DNA of 64,000 nucleotides from Roseiarcus sp963783175 (GTDB lineage Bacteria > Pseudomonadota > Alphaproteobacteria > Rhizobiales > Beijerinckiaceae): positions 154,398-218,397 of the forward strand of contig CAWANG010000007.1 of assembly GCA_963783175.1 (NCBI GenBank), given 5' to 3'. The position numbers and the translations under genes are program-made. Shown here piece after piece: positions 8,625 through 19,520 of this stretch. Under the pieces are notes generated by a model. It searched no databases, had not been told where the DNA came from, and worked only from the letters and a program-made list of their open reading frames with translations. Each line of letters starts with the position of its first letter. Positions within the stretch are counted from its first letter, which is position 1.

Positions 8625-8731
8625 TTTCGTTCGCGACTGTGAGCGCCCTGGACCAAGTGACGATCGGACGACGGAGAGATTTCGGCCAGTCGCAGCCATT
8701 GGGCGACGACGACGATAAGGCGGAACGCAAG

Positions 8732-10123
8732 ATGCAGGTGACCGAGACGCTGAGCCAAGGGCTCAAGCGCGAATATAACATTTCGCTCCCGGCGAGCGAC
8801 CTGGCGGCCAAGCTCGACGGACAATTGGCCGAACTGAAGGCCAAGGTCCGAATCAACGGCTTTCGGCCCGGCAAGGTGCCGGTCGAGCATTTGCGCAGGG
8901 TATACGGGAAGTCGGTGATGGCCGACGTCGTACAGGAGGCGATCGCCAGCGCCAATAAGAAGATCGTCGACGACAACCATTTGCGCCTGGCCCGCGAGCC
9001 GAAGGTCGAGCTGCCGGCCGATCAGGCGACGATCGACGCCGCCCTCGAGGCCCGCGGCGACCTTAACTTTAAGGTCGCGCTCGAGGTGCTGCCGGTGTTC
9101 GAGGTTGGCGATTTCTCGCAGATTTTGCTTGAGCGTCCGATCGCCGACGTCGAGCCCACTGATATCGAGACCGCGCTCGAGCGCTTGGCGCAGGAGCGCC
9201 GCACCTATACCGAAAGGCCCGAGGGCGCGAAGGCGGAGATCCACGACCGAGTCACCGTCGATTTCGATGGAACGATCAACGGCAACCCGTTCGAAGGTGG
9301 CGAGGGCAGGGACATCCAGGTGGCGTTGGGTTCAAACACATTCATCCCAGGATTCGAGGAGCAGCTCATCGGCGCCGCCGTTGGGGAGAAGCGCGCGATC
9401 CACGGGACCTTCCCGGAAACTTACGCTGTGCGCACGCTCGCTGGGAAAACCGGCGATTTCGCAGTGACGGTAAAGGCCGTGGCCGCGCGCGACCCGTTCG
9501 CCATCGACGACGAATTCGCAAAAAGCCTTGGGTTCGAAAGCCTCGACAAGCTGAAAGAGATGGTCCGCGACCGGCTCGCCTCCGATTACGCGCGCGCCTC
9601 GCGAGACAAGCTCAAACGCCAGCTGCTCGACAAGCTCGATCCGCTTTATTCCTTCGAGTTGCCCGAGGGCCTGGTCAACCAGGAGTTCGAATCGATCTGG
9701 GCGCAGGTGACGCGCGAGCAGCAGGCCGCCGGCCGCAGTTTCGCGGACGAGAACACCACGGAAGAGGCTGCGCGCGCCGACTACCGCAAGATCGCCGAAC
9801 GGCGGGTCCGGCTCGGGCTCCTGCTCGCCGAGGTCGGAACAAGGGCCGAGGTGAAGGTCTCGGACGACGAGATGACCCAGGCGCTGATCGCCCGGGCGCG
9901 GTCCTTCCCCGGCCAGGAAAAGCAGGTCTGGGACTTCTATCGCAACAACAGCCAAGCACTGGCCGAATTGCGGGCCCCGATTTATGAGGAGAAGGTCGTC
10001 GACCACATCCTTGGCCTCGCCAGGGTCGAGGACCGCAAGGTCACCAGGGACGAGCTCCTCAAGCCGATCGACGACGAGCTCCCGGACCATCCGACGAATG
10101 AAATCCAGCCGCCGGTGGCCTGA
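8732..10123 (+). CDS. tig: Trigger factor, ribosome-associated chaperone/PPIase
   Basis: A 463-residue trigger factor, which binds ribosomal protein L23 at the exit tunnel and folds nascent chains. The N-terminal tail carries the signature GFRPGKVP at residues 43-50. A central FKBP-type PPIase domain (about 160-245; DRVTVDFDGTINGNPFEGG) and a long helical C-terminal chaperone domain follow. The open frame extends upstream through the tRNA, but the family N-terminus MQVTETLSQGLKREY fixes the start at 8732. It is first in the conserved tig-clpP-clpX-lon cluster and intact. Confidence 0.96.
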   Translation: MQVTETLSQGLKREYNISLPASDLAAKLDGQLAELKAKVRINGFRPGKVPVEHLRRVYGKSVMADVVQEAIASANKKIVDDNHLRLAREPKVELPADQATIDAALEARGDLNFKVALEVLPVFEVGDFSQILLERPIADVEPTDIETALERLAQERRTYTERPEGAKAEIHDRVTVDFDGTINGNPFEGGEGRDIQVALGSNTFIPGFEEQLIGAAVGEKRAIHGTFPETYAVRTLAGKTGDFAVTVKAVAARDPFAIDDEFAKSLGFESLDKLKEMVRDRLASDYARASRDKLKRQLLDKLDPLYSFELPEGLVNQEFESIWAQVTREQQAAGRSFADENTTEEAARADYRKIAERRVRLGLLLAEVGTRAEVKVSDDEMTQALIARARSFPGQEKQVWDFYRNNSQALAELRAPIYEEKVVDHILGLARVEDRKVTRDELLKPIDDELPDHPTNEIQPPVA

Positions 10124-10194
10124 TCGCAGCGAGGCGCTGGAGCCGGACCTTCGGTCTCGGGTCTCGGGCCCGTCCGCGAGCGGGATGTCTGCCC

Positions 10195-10224
10195 CTTTTC
10201 GGGATGGCGTTGAGCGCCTATGTT
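10195..10224 (+). promoter_or_regulatory. Possible RpoH (sigma-32) promoter of clpP
   Basis: CTTT (10195-10198), an 18-base spacer, then CCTATGTT (10217-10224). The -10 fits the alphaproteobacterial RpoH consensus CYTATNT; the -35 deviates (CTTT for CTTG). It lies 51 bp before the clpP ATG. Confidence 0.4.
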
Positions 10225-10274
10225 GGCCTCTAGGCTAACCAGAAGGCGGCCAGATCCGCCGAAAGAAAGGTCCT

Positions 10275-10910
10275 ATGCGCGATCCTGTTGACTACTACAC
10301 CAATAACCTTGTGCCGATCGTAATCGAACAGTCGGCGCGCGGGGAGCGCTCGTTCGATATTTTTTCGCGACTGTTGCGCGAACGCATCATTTTCATGATT
10401 GGACCGGTCGACGACCTGTCGGCCTCGCTGGTGGTCGCGCAACTGCTCTTTTTGGAGGCGGACAATCCGAAAAAAGAGATCGCACTTTACATCAACTCTC
10501 CGGGCGGCGTAGTCACGGCGGGGCTGTCGATCTACGACACAATGCAGTTCATCCGCCCCAAGGTCACGACCATGTGCATCGGGCAGGCGGCGTCGATGGG
10601 CTCGATGCTCCTTGCCGCGGGGGAGAAGGGATCGCGATTCGCGCTGCCCAATTCCCGTATCATGGTCCATCAGCCTTCGGGCGGTTTTCAGGGCCAGGCG
10701 TCGGATATCCAGCGGCACGCCGAGGATATTCTCAAGGTCAAGCGGCGTCTCAACGAGATTTATGTCCACCACACCGGCCAATCCTACGAAGCCATTGAAA
10801 GAACGCTGGATCGCGATCATTTCATGTCGGCCGAGGAGGCGAGGGCGTTTGGAATCGTCGACGAGGTGACGGTCAAGCGCGCGGTCGAGCTAGAAGAAGT
10901 CAAAGCTTAG
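10275..10910 (+). CDS. clpP: ATP-dependent Clp protease proteolytic subunit
   Basis: A 211-residue serine peptidase forming the double heptameric ring that degrades proteins unfolded by ClpX or ClpA. The catalytic triad is visible: Ser107 in GQAASMGS, His132 in MVHQPSGG and Asp181 in TLDRDHFM. The NSPGG motif at residues 74-78 precedes the handle helix. A short propeptide is likely. The start at 10275 follows GAAAGAAAGG. It sits between tig and clpX, the standard order. Confidence 0.97.
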   Translation: MRDPVDYYTNNLVPIVIEQSARGERSFDIFSRLLRERIIFMIGPVDDLSASLVVAQLLFLEADNPKKEIALYINSPGGVVTAGLSIYDTMQFIRPKVTTMCIGQAASMGSMLLAAGEKGSRFALPNSRIMVHQPSGGFQGQASDIQRHAEDILKVKRRLNEIYVHHTGQSYEAIERTLDRDHFMSAEEARAFGIVDEVTVKRAVELEEVKA

Positions 10911-11181
10911 GCTCCTCCGTTGGCCGATGGGGTGGATGCGCTTGTCCGGGCTGCGGCTCCTTACGCAATCAATTTTGCGGCGCGGACTTGATTTTGCGCG
11001 CAATTTGGTGGTTGCTTGTCAAATCCCAACTGACGCTGTTGCGGCAGGCGGAAGGCGGACTGAGGCGGGGGACGGCGAGGCAGGGTCGAAGGCTACGTTT
11101 CGTTAGGGTGGTTTGGTTAGGCTGCGCGGTCAGGCGTTTGACGACTCGCTTCGGCGGAAGCGGCCTAAATGGAGAAATGCG

Positions 11182-12435
11182 ATGGCCAAGGCCGAAGGCG
11201 ACGCCAAAAATACGCTCTATTGCTCGTTCTGCGGCAAGAGCCAGCATGAAGTCCGCAAGCTCATCGCCGGGCCTACGGTTTTCATCTGCGACGAATGTGT
11301 CGAATTGTGCATGGACATCATCCGCGAGGAGAGCAAGACCGCGCTAGTCAAAAGCAAAGACGGAATTCCGACCCCCCGCGAAATCTGCAAGGTTCTCGAC
11401 GATTATGTGATCGGTCAGCCCCAAGCCAAGCGCGTTCTATCGGTCGCCGTCCACAATCACTATAAGCGCCTCAATCACGCCACCAAGCACGGTGACGTCG
11501 AGCTGGCGAAATCAAATATCCTGCTGATCGGCCCGACCGGTTCAGGCAAGACGCTGCTCGCCCAGACGCTCGCGCGTATCCTCGATGTGCCCTTCACGAT
11601 GGCCGACGCCACGACATTGACTGAAGCCGGCTATGTCGGCGAGGACGTCGAGAACATCATTTTGAAGCTGCTGCAGGCGTCCGACTACAATGTGGAGCGG
11701 GCGCAGCGCGGCATCGTCTACATCGACGAAATCGATAAGATCAGCCGAAAGTCCGACAATCCGTCGATCACGCGCGACGTGTCGGGCGAAGGCGTGCAGC
11801 AGGCGCTGCTCAAGATCATGGAGGGTACGATCGCCAGCGTTCCGCCGCAAGGCGGGCGCAAGCATCCCCAGCAGGAGTTCCTTCAGGTCGACACTACCAA
11901 CATTCTGTTCATTTGCGGCGGCGCGTTTTCGGGGCTTGAGCGAATCATCTCGGCGCGAGGCAAAGGCACCTCGATCGGTTTTTCCGCCAAGGTCCAGTCG
12001 CCCGACGACCGTCGCACGGGCGAAGTGTTCCGCGAGGTTGAGCCGGAGGATCTGCTGAAGTTCGGCCTCATTCCTGAATTCGTCGGCCGTCTGCCAGTCA
12101 TCGCCACGCTCGAGGACCTCGACGAGGACGCGCTGAAGAAGATCTTGACCGAGCCGAAGAATGCGCTCGTCAAGCAATATCAGCGCCTGTTCGAGATGGA
12201 GAGCACCGACCTCACGATCCAGGAGGAGGCGCTGAGCGTCGTCGCCAAGAAGGCGATCGAGCGGCGCACGGGGGCCCGCGGCTTGCGCTCGATCATGGAG
12301 AGCATTTTGCTCGACACGATGTTTGAACTGCCGGGCCTCGACGGCGTTGAGCAGGTGGTGATCGGTCCCGAGGTGGTCGAAGGCAAGGCTCGCCCTCTCT
12401 ATATCTACGCCGAGCGCGCTGAGCGCGCGAGCTGA
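11182..12435 (+). CDS. clpX: Clp protease ATP-binding unfoldase subunit
   Basis: A 417-residue AAA+ unfoldase that feeds substrates to ClpP. The N-terminal zinc-binding domain has Cys14, Cys17, Cys36 and Cys39. Next come Walker A GPTGSGKT, Walker B IVYIDEID and the sensor/arginine-finger regions, ending in a family-typical C-terminus. An in-frame extension to 11113 is possible, but MAKAEGDAKNTLYCSFCG is the conserved start. It lies 271 bp after clpP, so it may have its own promoter. Intact. Confidence 0.97.
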   Translation: MAKAEGDAKNTLYCSFCGKSQHEVRKLIAGPTVFICDECVELCMDIIREESKTALVKSKDGIPTPREICKVLDDYVIGQPQAKRVLSVAVHNHYKRLNHATKHGDVELAKSNILLIGPTGSGKTLLAQTLARILDVPFTMADATTLTEAGYVGEDVENIILKLLQASDYNVERAQRGIVYIDEIDKISRKSDNPSITRDVSGEGVQQALLKIMEGTIASVPPQGGRKHPQQEFLQVDTTNILFICGGAFSGLERIISARGKGTSIGFSAKVQSPDDRRTGEVFREVEPEDLLKFGLIPEFVGRLPVIATLEDLDEDALKKILTEPKNALVKQYQRLFEMESTDLTIQEEALSVVAKKAIERRTGARGLRSIMESILLDTMFELPGLDGVEQVVIGPEVVEGKARPLYIYAERAERAS

Positions 12436-12457
12436 TCTTGCCCCAAGTCCTGCGCTG

Positions 12458-12487
12458 CTTGAAAGTCGCGCAGCCGACGCCCATGTT
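12458..12487 (+). promoter_or_regulatory. Predicted RpoH (heat-shock) promoter of lon
   Basis: CTTG (12458-12461), exactly 18 bases, then CCCATGTT (12480-12487). This is a close match to the alphaproteobacterial sigma-32 consensus CTTG-N17/18-CYTATNT. It lies in the clpX-lon gap, 151 bp before the lon ATG. Heat-shock control of lon is known in the group. Confidence 0.55.
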
Positions 12488-12638
12488 TGCCGCAGAGAGG
12501 CGCGATTCTTGCGCCGGCGTTTGGGCACGAGTTTTGCGTCTCGCATTTCCGTGCGCCTCCGCCAGCGGGAGCGCAAGCGCCGAATGTCTCTAAGCGTAGA
12601 TGGGGAGGCGTCAGGCACGCCGGCTCCAGGAATTCAGG

Positions 12639-15068
<2,430 letters not shown>

Positions 15069-15122
15069 CGACCCTTAGCCCGGCGCTTTGGAGCCGGATG
15101 TTTCTGGACCTTCCCCACGATG

Positions 15123-15154
15123 GCCGCGAATTCTTCGGAATTCGCGGCTTTTTT
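15123..15154 (+). terminator. Rho-independent terminator after lon
   Basis: A perfect 11-bp stem (GCCGCGAATTC / GAATTCGCGGC, 15123-15133 and 15138-15148) closed by a TTCG tetraloop and followed by six T. It ends the lon transcript and isolates hupB. Confidence 0.9.
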
Positions 15155-15419
15155 CTGCCACGGACCAACTTTTAGGCAGCAAAAGCGGTCTTTTTTCGCC
15201 CCTGGTCCCGGCGAACGCTTGCGTTCCTTGGGCGAAACAGCGAGCTATGGGTCGAACTCTGCTGTCGATTCGCCTGGGGCGGCGATGGGCGCCTTCAAGG
15301 GGGAGGGACGGGTATGAGCGCGCGGGGGCGCAAGTCGCCGCGTCATAGAGGCGCTGGAGGCGCCGGACTTTAGAACCGGCGCCGACAACCGGGCGCCGCA
15401 TTCGAATGGAGAGGCTATA

Positions 15420-15710
15420 ATGAATAAGCTTGAGCTCGTCGATCATATCGCCACGGAAGCGGAATTGACCAAGGTCGACGCCGCCAAGGCGCTCGAGGCC
15501 TTGCTGGAGGGCATCGAGAAAACATTGAAAAAAGGCGAGGAAGTGCGTCTGGTTGGATTCGGCACCTTTTCCGTGCGCGAGCGCGCGGCCGGAAAGGGGC
15601 GCAATCCGGCGACCGGCAAGGAAATCAAAATCGCCGCGTCGAGGAACGCGCGTTTCAAGCCCGGCGCGGCGCTGAAGGCGAGCCTAAACAAGAAATCGAC
15701 CAAGAAATAA
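15420..15710 (+). CDS. hupB: DNA-binding protein HU
   Basis: A 96-residue HU/IHF-family nucleoid protein. The N-terminal dimerisation helices (MNKLELVDHIATEAELTK) are followed by the beta-arm with GFGTFSVRERAAGKGRNPATG and the conserved Pro at its tip. The C-terminus is Lys-rich (SLNKKSTKK). GGAGAGG precedes the ATG. HU after lon is the typical alphaproteobacterial order. Confidence 0.96.
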   Translation: MNKLELVDHIATEAELTKVDAAKALEALLEGIEKTLKKGEEVRLVGFGTFSVRERAAGKGRNPATGKEIKIAASRNARFKPGAALKASLNKKSTKK

Positions 15711-15745
15711 TTCGATTCTTCGCGCTCTGTAACGCCACTGGGCGA

Positions 15746-15767
15746 GGGACAGCCATCAGGCTGTCCC
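15746..15767 (+). terminator. Hairpin after hupB (possible terminator)
   Basis: A perfect 9-bp inverted repeat GGGACAGCC-ATCA-GGCTGTCCC, 36 bp after the hupB stop. It lacks a T tract, so it may be an RNA-stabilising or Rho-associated hairpin rather than an intrinsic terminator. Confidence 0.5.
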
Positions 15768-15858
15768 GTCGCATGCGAACGTACTTGCCTCGCTCACGCT
15801 TGGCGAGCCTGCCGCGAGCCTGTAGTGTTGGGGGTTGCCGGACCACGAGTGCGGCGAC

Positions 15859-15900
15859 AAGGGCGGTTAGCTCAGTTGGCAGAGCATCTCGTTTACACCG
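15859..15900 (+). repeat. attL: 42-bp direct repeat, 5' half of tRNA-Val (truncated tRNA)
   Basis: Identical to 34420-34461. It contains the acceptor 5' strand, D-arm and anticodon stem-loop up to TTTACACCG, then diverges (CCTGAG instead of the tRNA 3' half). This is the left junction of the integrated element; the tRNA here is non-functional. Confidence 0.9.
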
Positions 15901-15962
15901 CCTGAGCTTGCCGCCTTTGCCTTGTTATCGTTAGCGTTTTTGTTCGCTTCCGACTCAGACCG

Positions 15963-17062
15963 TCACGTTTCGTTCACGGTCAAACTGTGCGAAGCCTGTG
16001 CGGCGGGGCGCCTTCGCTCCATCGCCGCGTGAACGCTGCGCCCGGCGTCGGGGTGGTGGTGAGCGTACACGCCTTCCAGCACCTTCACGCTCATTCCGAA
16101 TACGGCGCTCGCGTCGAACATCGGCGCTCCGCCCTGCATCGCCCACGTCACGGCGGTATGCCTCAGAGTGTGCGGCGAACGCCATCAAGCCCAGCCTCGT
16201 CAGCGGCGCGCCTGAAGGCCTTCGAGACCCGGAGCACTGGAAGGCCCTCATACTCGACGACGGCCGCCTGCGAGGCTCCTACGCGCTGCCAGCGGCGAAT
16301 GTGCGCGAGGAGCCGCGGCGGTAGGCGAACTGGAGGCTGTCGCTTGTCCGTCTCCTTGGCGCCGACGGCCCGGCGATAGAAGACTCCGCGCTCAAGGTCG
16401 ACGTAGCCGCGACCCGGTGTCTGAGTGAGCGACGCGCCGCATATCGCGCTGGCACGGGTCCCGGTGTAGATGCCGACCAGAATAAAGCGGGCAATATGCT
16501 TGCGCCGGCCCTGTCCTCCGCGCCAGCAAGCCCAAAGCAGCCGAGCGGCCTCCGGTCTCGTCAGCCATCGCTCGCGGGGCGCGCCCTTATCGGGCAAGAC
16601 GACTTCGATAACCTCAGAGCAGAATCCCTCGCGCCGATGATGAATGATCGCGGCGCGAAAGTCCTCAAGATGACGGCGCGCAGCGGCCGGCGATCCGGCG
16701 TGCGCGACATACTCTCGACACGTCTTGCCGTTGACGGCTGAGAGCGGCCTGTCGCCCCAATATTCAGCGAGCGCGGCGAGGCGGTGCGCAGTCTCATAAG
16801 GGCGGGCGTGAGTCGGCGCCACGTCCTGAGCGTAGATGTTTAGAACGTCGGCGATGCGGACCTGCGATGGCGCGCGGCTCGACCTGTCGGGTTGATATTT
16901 GCGGGCCACGTAGTCGGCGAGGATTCTCTGAGCCTCGACAAGCTCAGACTGAGCGCATCCCGTGCGGACCTGCTTTCCGCCGTCTCGGATGACCCATGCC
17001 GGCTTTTCGTTGCCTCGGGCCGGTCGAAGCCAGAGTCGGATTCCTTTGGAGTGTTGCGGCAT
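15963..17062 (-). pseudogene. int: Tyrosine recombinase (element integrase), frameshifted near the catalytic C-terminus
   Basis: Catalyses integration and excision at tRNA-Val. Reading from ATG 17062, the first 299 residues hold the N-terminal SAM-like core-binding domain and the first catalytic Arg (IYTGTRASAI). The frame then stops in GVRRTL. One missing base at 16174-16175 (coding CGCC where CGCCC is expected) restores PHTLRHTAVTWAMQGG, carrying the HxLRH box, and KVLEGVYAHHHPD with the nucleophile Tyr. The corrected protein is about 366 residues. As sequenced it lacks the second half of the active site and would be inactive. Its C-terminal end abuts attL. Confidence 0.85.
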
Positions 17063-17250
17063 AGGCCAAACATCCTTTGAACTTCGGCGACGGATGTCCA
17101 GTCTTTGCCCGCTACCCTCGAAATTACAAGCCGGCCGCGTTTGGCTTCTGTGCGCAACGCGGCAGCCGTCAATCCGAACTGTGCGGCGACCACGCCAAGG
17201 CGCAGCGGCGTGTCGTTATCGACGGCGATGGTGAGGCGGGGAGCGCTCAT
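16840..17250 (-). CDS. Excisionase/helix-turn-helix-like protein preceding the integrase
   Basis: A 136-residue protein starting MSAPRLTIAVDNDTPLRLGV. Residues about 18-60 form a putative winged-helix/MerR-like reading head (GLTAAALRTEAKRGRLVI, then AGKDWTSVAEVQRM) similar to small proteins found just upstream of integrases in Hyphomicrobiales. The C-terminal 70 residues overlap the integrase start in another frame and are low-complexity, so the functional part may end near residue 65. The likely role is recombination directionality. The overlap supports co-transcription with int. Confidence 0.5.
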   Translation of the reverse strand: MSAPRLTIAVDNDTPLRLGVVAAQFGLTAAALRTEAKRGRLVISRVAGKDWTSVAEVQRMFGLCRNTPKESDSGFDRPEATKSRHGSSETAESRSARDALSLSLSRLRESSPTTWPANINPTGRAARHRRSASPTF

Positions 17251-17364
17251 GGCGCTGCCCATTAGTACCATTTTTGCCCCGACTGCAAGACCTTGTTTCG
17301 GGTCGTCGAGTGGTCGCATTGGCAGCGCTTGACTCCCGCGCCCGCCTGCGGCGCCTAGCCGCTT

Positions 17365-17571
17365 ATGATCCGCATCGCCATCACCGAGGCCGCATTCCAG
17401 GCGATCGCCTCGACCATGCCGCTCGGGTCCGTCGGCTACGAGGCCGAAGTCGGCGCCAACGGCGAGCGGCTGATTTGGCTGGCGCCCAATCTGGTCGATC
17501 GGCTCAGGGCGTTGGGCCCCGTGCTCGTTCAAGGAGTACAATTATTGGCTATATCTGAATTCATGATTTGA
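17365..17571 (+). pseudogene. Small conserved hypothetical protein, 5' fragment
   Basis: Encodes MIRIAITEAAFQAIASTMPL through VDRLRALGP. This matches the first part of a small family I associate with Hyphomicrobiales, which normally continues GPGESYSDVILRLA. That continuation is not here; it appears 1.7 kb away at 19229-19283. The last 11 residues before the stop are unrelated. A second decayed copy of the same gene is at 20600. Confidence 0.5.
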
Positions 17572-18428
17572 ACGTCGTTGGGCGCGGAATAGGCAAAAGC
17601 AGATCCAATCCCCTTAAGCAATTCTTCTGCTTTCGCGAGGTTTTGCTTTTTAAGAGCACAATCATCCTTGGTAAGGAATTGATTCCAGGATTTGTAATAA
17701 GTAATTGTCGCCGATCTTACATAATCTTGATCGGCCTCCTCGCCCGAGAATTTCGTAAAGGCAGAAATTGCTTCTCCCATGCTCTTCGCTGAACCCTCCT
17801 TATCGCCCATTCTATACTGAATCGCGGCCAATCCCAAGTTCGCACCACCATACTCGAGAGGTGTCTTTGACAACAGTACTGCTTGTTTATATGAGCGCTC
17901 CGCGCTAGCAAGCAATCCAGCGACAGTTTGTAAATACCCTACTTCTCCTAAATCAGTAGATGAGGCGTTGTCACCAAGTTCATCTATATTACTTCTTGCC
18001 TGTTGTACAATCAAAAAACTCTGTGAATTAATAATGTTGCGGACTGACTCCAAAAAATTCGACGCTGAATTGCTGTAAGCAGTATCAAGTGCGCTCGGGG
18101 GATCGTGAGTCGGAATGCTGTCCTTAATTGCACGGTATTGGAGTTCGCTTAGTTTGACTTGTAAATCATTATATTCCTGAATTAGGGCGTGCAATGCCAC
18201 CTTATCGGCGTTGACTTCTGCGCTGACCGTCTGTTGTCGAGCGCTTATTCCGGAGATTACACTTGTTGCAATAGACGCAATGAACGCGGCGGCTGAGATA
18301 AGTATCGCCGCATTTTTATACCATGGGCCGTCCTTTTGGAGAGTGATGAAATCGTCAAGACGCTGATTGAGCAACCCAATATCGCGCGCAGCCTCGTTCG
18401 GATCGAACACTGGCGGACCACTGGGCAT
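17529..18428 (-). CDS. Membrane-anchored helical/TPR-like protein of unknown function
   Basis: A 299-residue protein starting MPSGPPVFDPNEAARD from ATG 18428, with an ideal AAGGAGGT site upstream. One membrane segment lies at about residues 42-62 (NAAILISAAAFIASIATSVI), preceded by a short cytoplasmic N-terminus, then a coiled-coil-like stretch. The C-terminal half is helical with tetratricopeptide-like periodicity (AERSYKQAVLLSKTPLEYGGANLGLAAIQYR and following, only roughly repeated). Base composition is visibly poorer in GC than the flanks, which points to transfer. No close family is recognised. Confidence 0.65.
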   Translation of the reverse strand: MPSGPPVFDPNEAARDIGLLNQRLDDFITLQKDGPWYKNAAILISAAAFIASIATSVISGISARQQTVSAEVNADKVALHALIQEYNDLQVKLSELQYRAIKDSIPTHDPPSALDTAYSNSASNFLESVRNIINSQSFLIVQQARSNIDELGDNASSTDLGEVGYLQTVAGLLASAERSYKQAVLLSKTPLEYGGANLGLAAIQYRMGDKEGSAKSMGEAISAFTKFSGEEADQDYVRSATITYYKSWNQFLTKDDCALKKQNLAKAEELLKGIGSAFAYSAPNDVQIMNSDIANNCTP

Positions 18429-18871
18429 TTCTACCTCCTTCAAGTCCAATGCGAGAATTCATTCAGGTCTGCTCAGATATACGAACCGTCGAAGATGATG
18501 ATTGGTGTCATTGGTGGGCTTTGCGAGCCTCGACGCGCGCCGTTCACCTGGGAATCGTGGCCCAGGGACAGGAAATGTCGCGTCGGATTTTCGATCGGCG
18601 GGTATCGACATGGACGGCAGTTTTATTCGAGAGTTCCACTCCATTTACCGACATTCGCCAGATGACAGGCTTGTCGCCCTGAGACTGCGCCCATTAGCAA
18701 GACTTTGACAAGACTGAAATGTCGTTGGGCGACGGCGGCGGGATTTTGACCTAGCGCTCAAATCCTCGCCCAAGCGCCGCACCGCCTCCGATCGCCGATC
18801 GCCATGATGACGAAGCCAAGAGAAGTCGCGCGCGTGAGCGCGCCCAGCTTCGATCCGCTACCCGGTGTAAG
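18429..18871. other. Region without an intact gene; contains a relic gene tail
   Basis: On the minus strand at 18757-18800 a short frame ends AIGGGAALGRGFER-stop, matching the C-terminus of the small protein at 22485-22709 (HSALGRGSER). It looks like the decayed 3' end of a paralogue. Nothing else is recognisable. Confidence 0.4.
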
Positions 18872-19126
18872 TTAGTACCAGTGGCGCCAATGGTGATGCC
18901 ATCCCCAGTGATGCCAGCCCCAGTGATGCCATCCCCAGTGATGCCAGCCCCAATGATGCCAGCCCCAATGATGCCAATACACGGGCTCGATGTTGGCGGC
19001 CGCGACCGGGCGCTCAAGCGAGGGCGAAGCGAGCGTGAAGGCGGACGAGGGTCCGCTAGACAGGGCCAGCATCGCCGCGCCGGCAAGGACGGCGATCGCG
19101 CCGCCAGACAAGGTGCGTGAGACCAT
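18872..19126 (-). CDS. Small secreted peptide with HHWGW tandem repeats
   Basis: An 84-residue protein with a CAGGAGGAT ribosome-binding site before ATG 19126. Residues 1-30 are a classic signal peptide (LSGGAIAVLAGAAMLALSSGPSSAFT). After a short linker ending EPVYW come five repeats of the five-residue unit HHWGW and a terminal HHHWRHWY, encoded by 15-bp tandem repeats. His/Trp-rich exported peptides of this layout occur in Hyphomicrobiales; metal binding is plausible from the histidines but not shown. Confidence 0.65.
   Translation of the reverse strand: MVSRTLSGGAIAVLAGAAMLALSSGPSSAFTLASPSLERPVAAANIEPVYWHHWGWHHWGWHHWGWHHWGWHHWGWHHHWRHWY
18889..18977 (-). repeat. 15-bp coding tandem repeats
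   Basis: About five near-identical units of TGGCATCACTGGGGC (reverse strand) encode the HHWGW repeats. Units differ only at silent positions (CAC/CAT), suggesting recent expansion. Confidence 0.8.
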
Positions 19127-19228
19127 GATTATCCTCCTGTTTATCCAGTCGCGTGCTGATGAGGCTTTCCGTCTGAACTCGACGTGAATGTACTATGGCG
19201 AGTTTGGGCGCGCTCGCAGCCAACGCGC

Positions 19229-19283
19229 GGGCCGGGTGAGAGCTACAGTGACGTCATTCTCCGCCTGGCCGAAGAAGAGGGCG
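19229..19283 (+). pseudogene. Detached 3' part of the small gene at 17365
   Basis: Reads GPGESYSDVILRLAEEEGD in one frame, the expected continuation of the protein whose 5' part ends at 17518. No start codon; it overlaps the antisense zinc-ribbon-like gene. Confidence 0.45.
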
Positions 19284-19520
19284 ATAGCGCGGAATGGTCG
19301 CCTCAAACGCCGCCTCGCAACGGTCGTAGATGCTCGCGGCGGAATTCGTCCTCCTAGTACAATTGGCAAGGGCGGGAAGGAGATCAGTTAGCTTTGCGTC
19401 TCCGCGCTCCGCAATGAGCCGTGCCACGGCGTAGCGTCCACGCCGGCAGCAAGGCTCGCAGACCACGTGCAGGAACGGCGCTTGGAGGTCGGACAGGGTG
19501 ATGGCGCCATCGCGAGGCAT
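19254..19520 (-). CDS. Small Cys-containing hypothetical protein (paralogue of 24290-24501)
   Basis: An 88-residue protein beginning MPRDGAITLSDLQAPFLHVV. A CEPCCRRGRY motif gives a possible zinc knuckle, with another Cys in NCTRRTN and one in YDRCEAAFE. The sequence is shared with the product at 24.3-24.5 kb of the same element (MPRDGAQTLSDL, CEPCGLRERY, LTDLLP, YERCKAVFE), so this is a two-member paralogous family. Small proteins of this type are common in Hyphomicrobiales genomes; function unknown. Confidence 0.55.
   Translation of the reverse strand: MPRDGAITLSDLQAPFLHVVCEPCCRRGRYAVARLIAERGDAKLTDLLPALANCTRRTNSAASIYDRCEAAFEATIPRYRPLLRPGGE

Larger units (their letters stand above)
17519..19233. 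mobile_element. Putative 1.7-kb insertion splitting a small gene
   Basis: The halves of one small gene lie at 17365-17518 and 19229-19283, and both junctions carry GGGCC (17514-17518 and 19229-19233). The inserted block holds a GC-poor TPR-like membrane gene and a His/Trp-repeat secreted peptide gene. No transposase or inverted termini are seen, so the mechanism is unknown. Confidence 0.35.

Noticed and set aside
8546..8731. N-terminal extension of trigger factor through tRNA-Leu
   Set aside because: The extension translates tRNA sequence; the family start MQVTETLSQG is at 8732.
11542..12618. A 358-codon minus-strand frame opposite clpX
   Set aside because: clpX on the plus strand is unambiguous; the antisense product has the low-complexity Leu/Arg/Asp composition of a shadow frame.
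16840..17541. The full 233-codon version of the excisionase-like frame
   Set aside because: The first 97 codons are Gly/Arg/Gln-rich and unlike any family; the conserved part begins at MSAPRLTIAV (17250).
18889..18977. Regularly spaced short repeats resembling a CRISPR array
   Set aside because: The repeats are contiguous 15-bp units with no spacers and encode the HHWGW peptide in frame behind a signal sequence.
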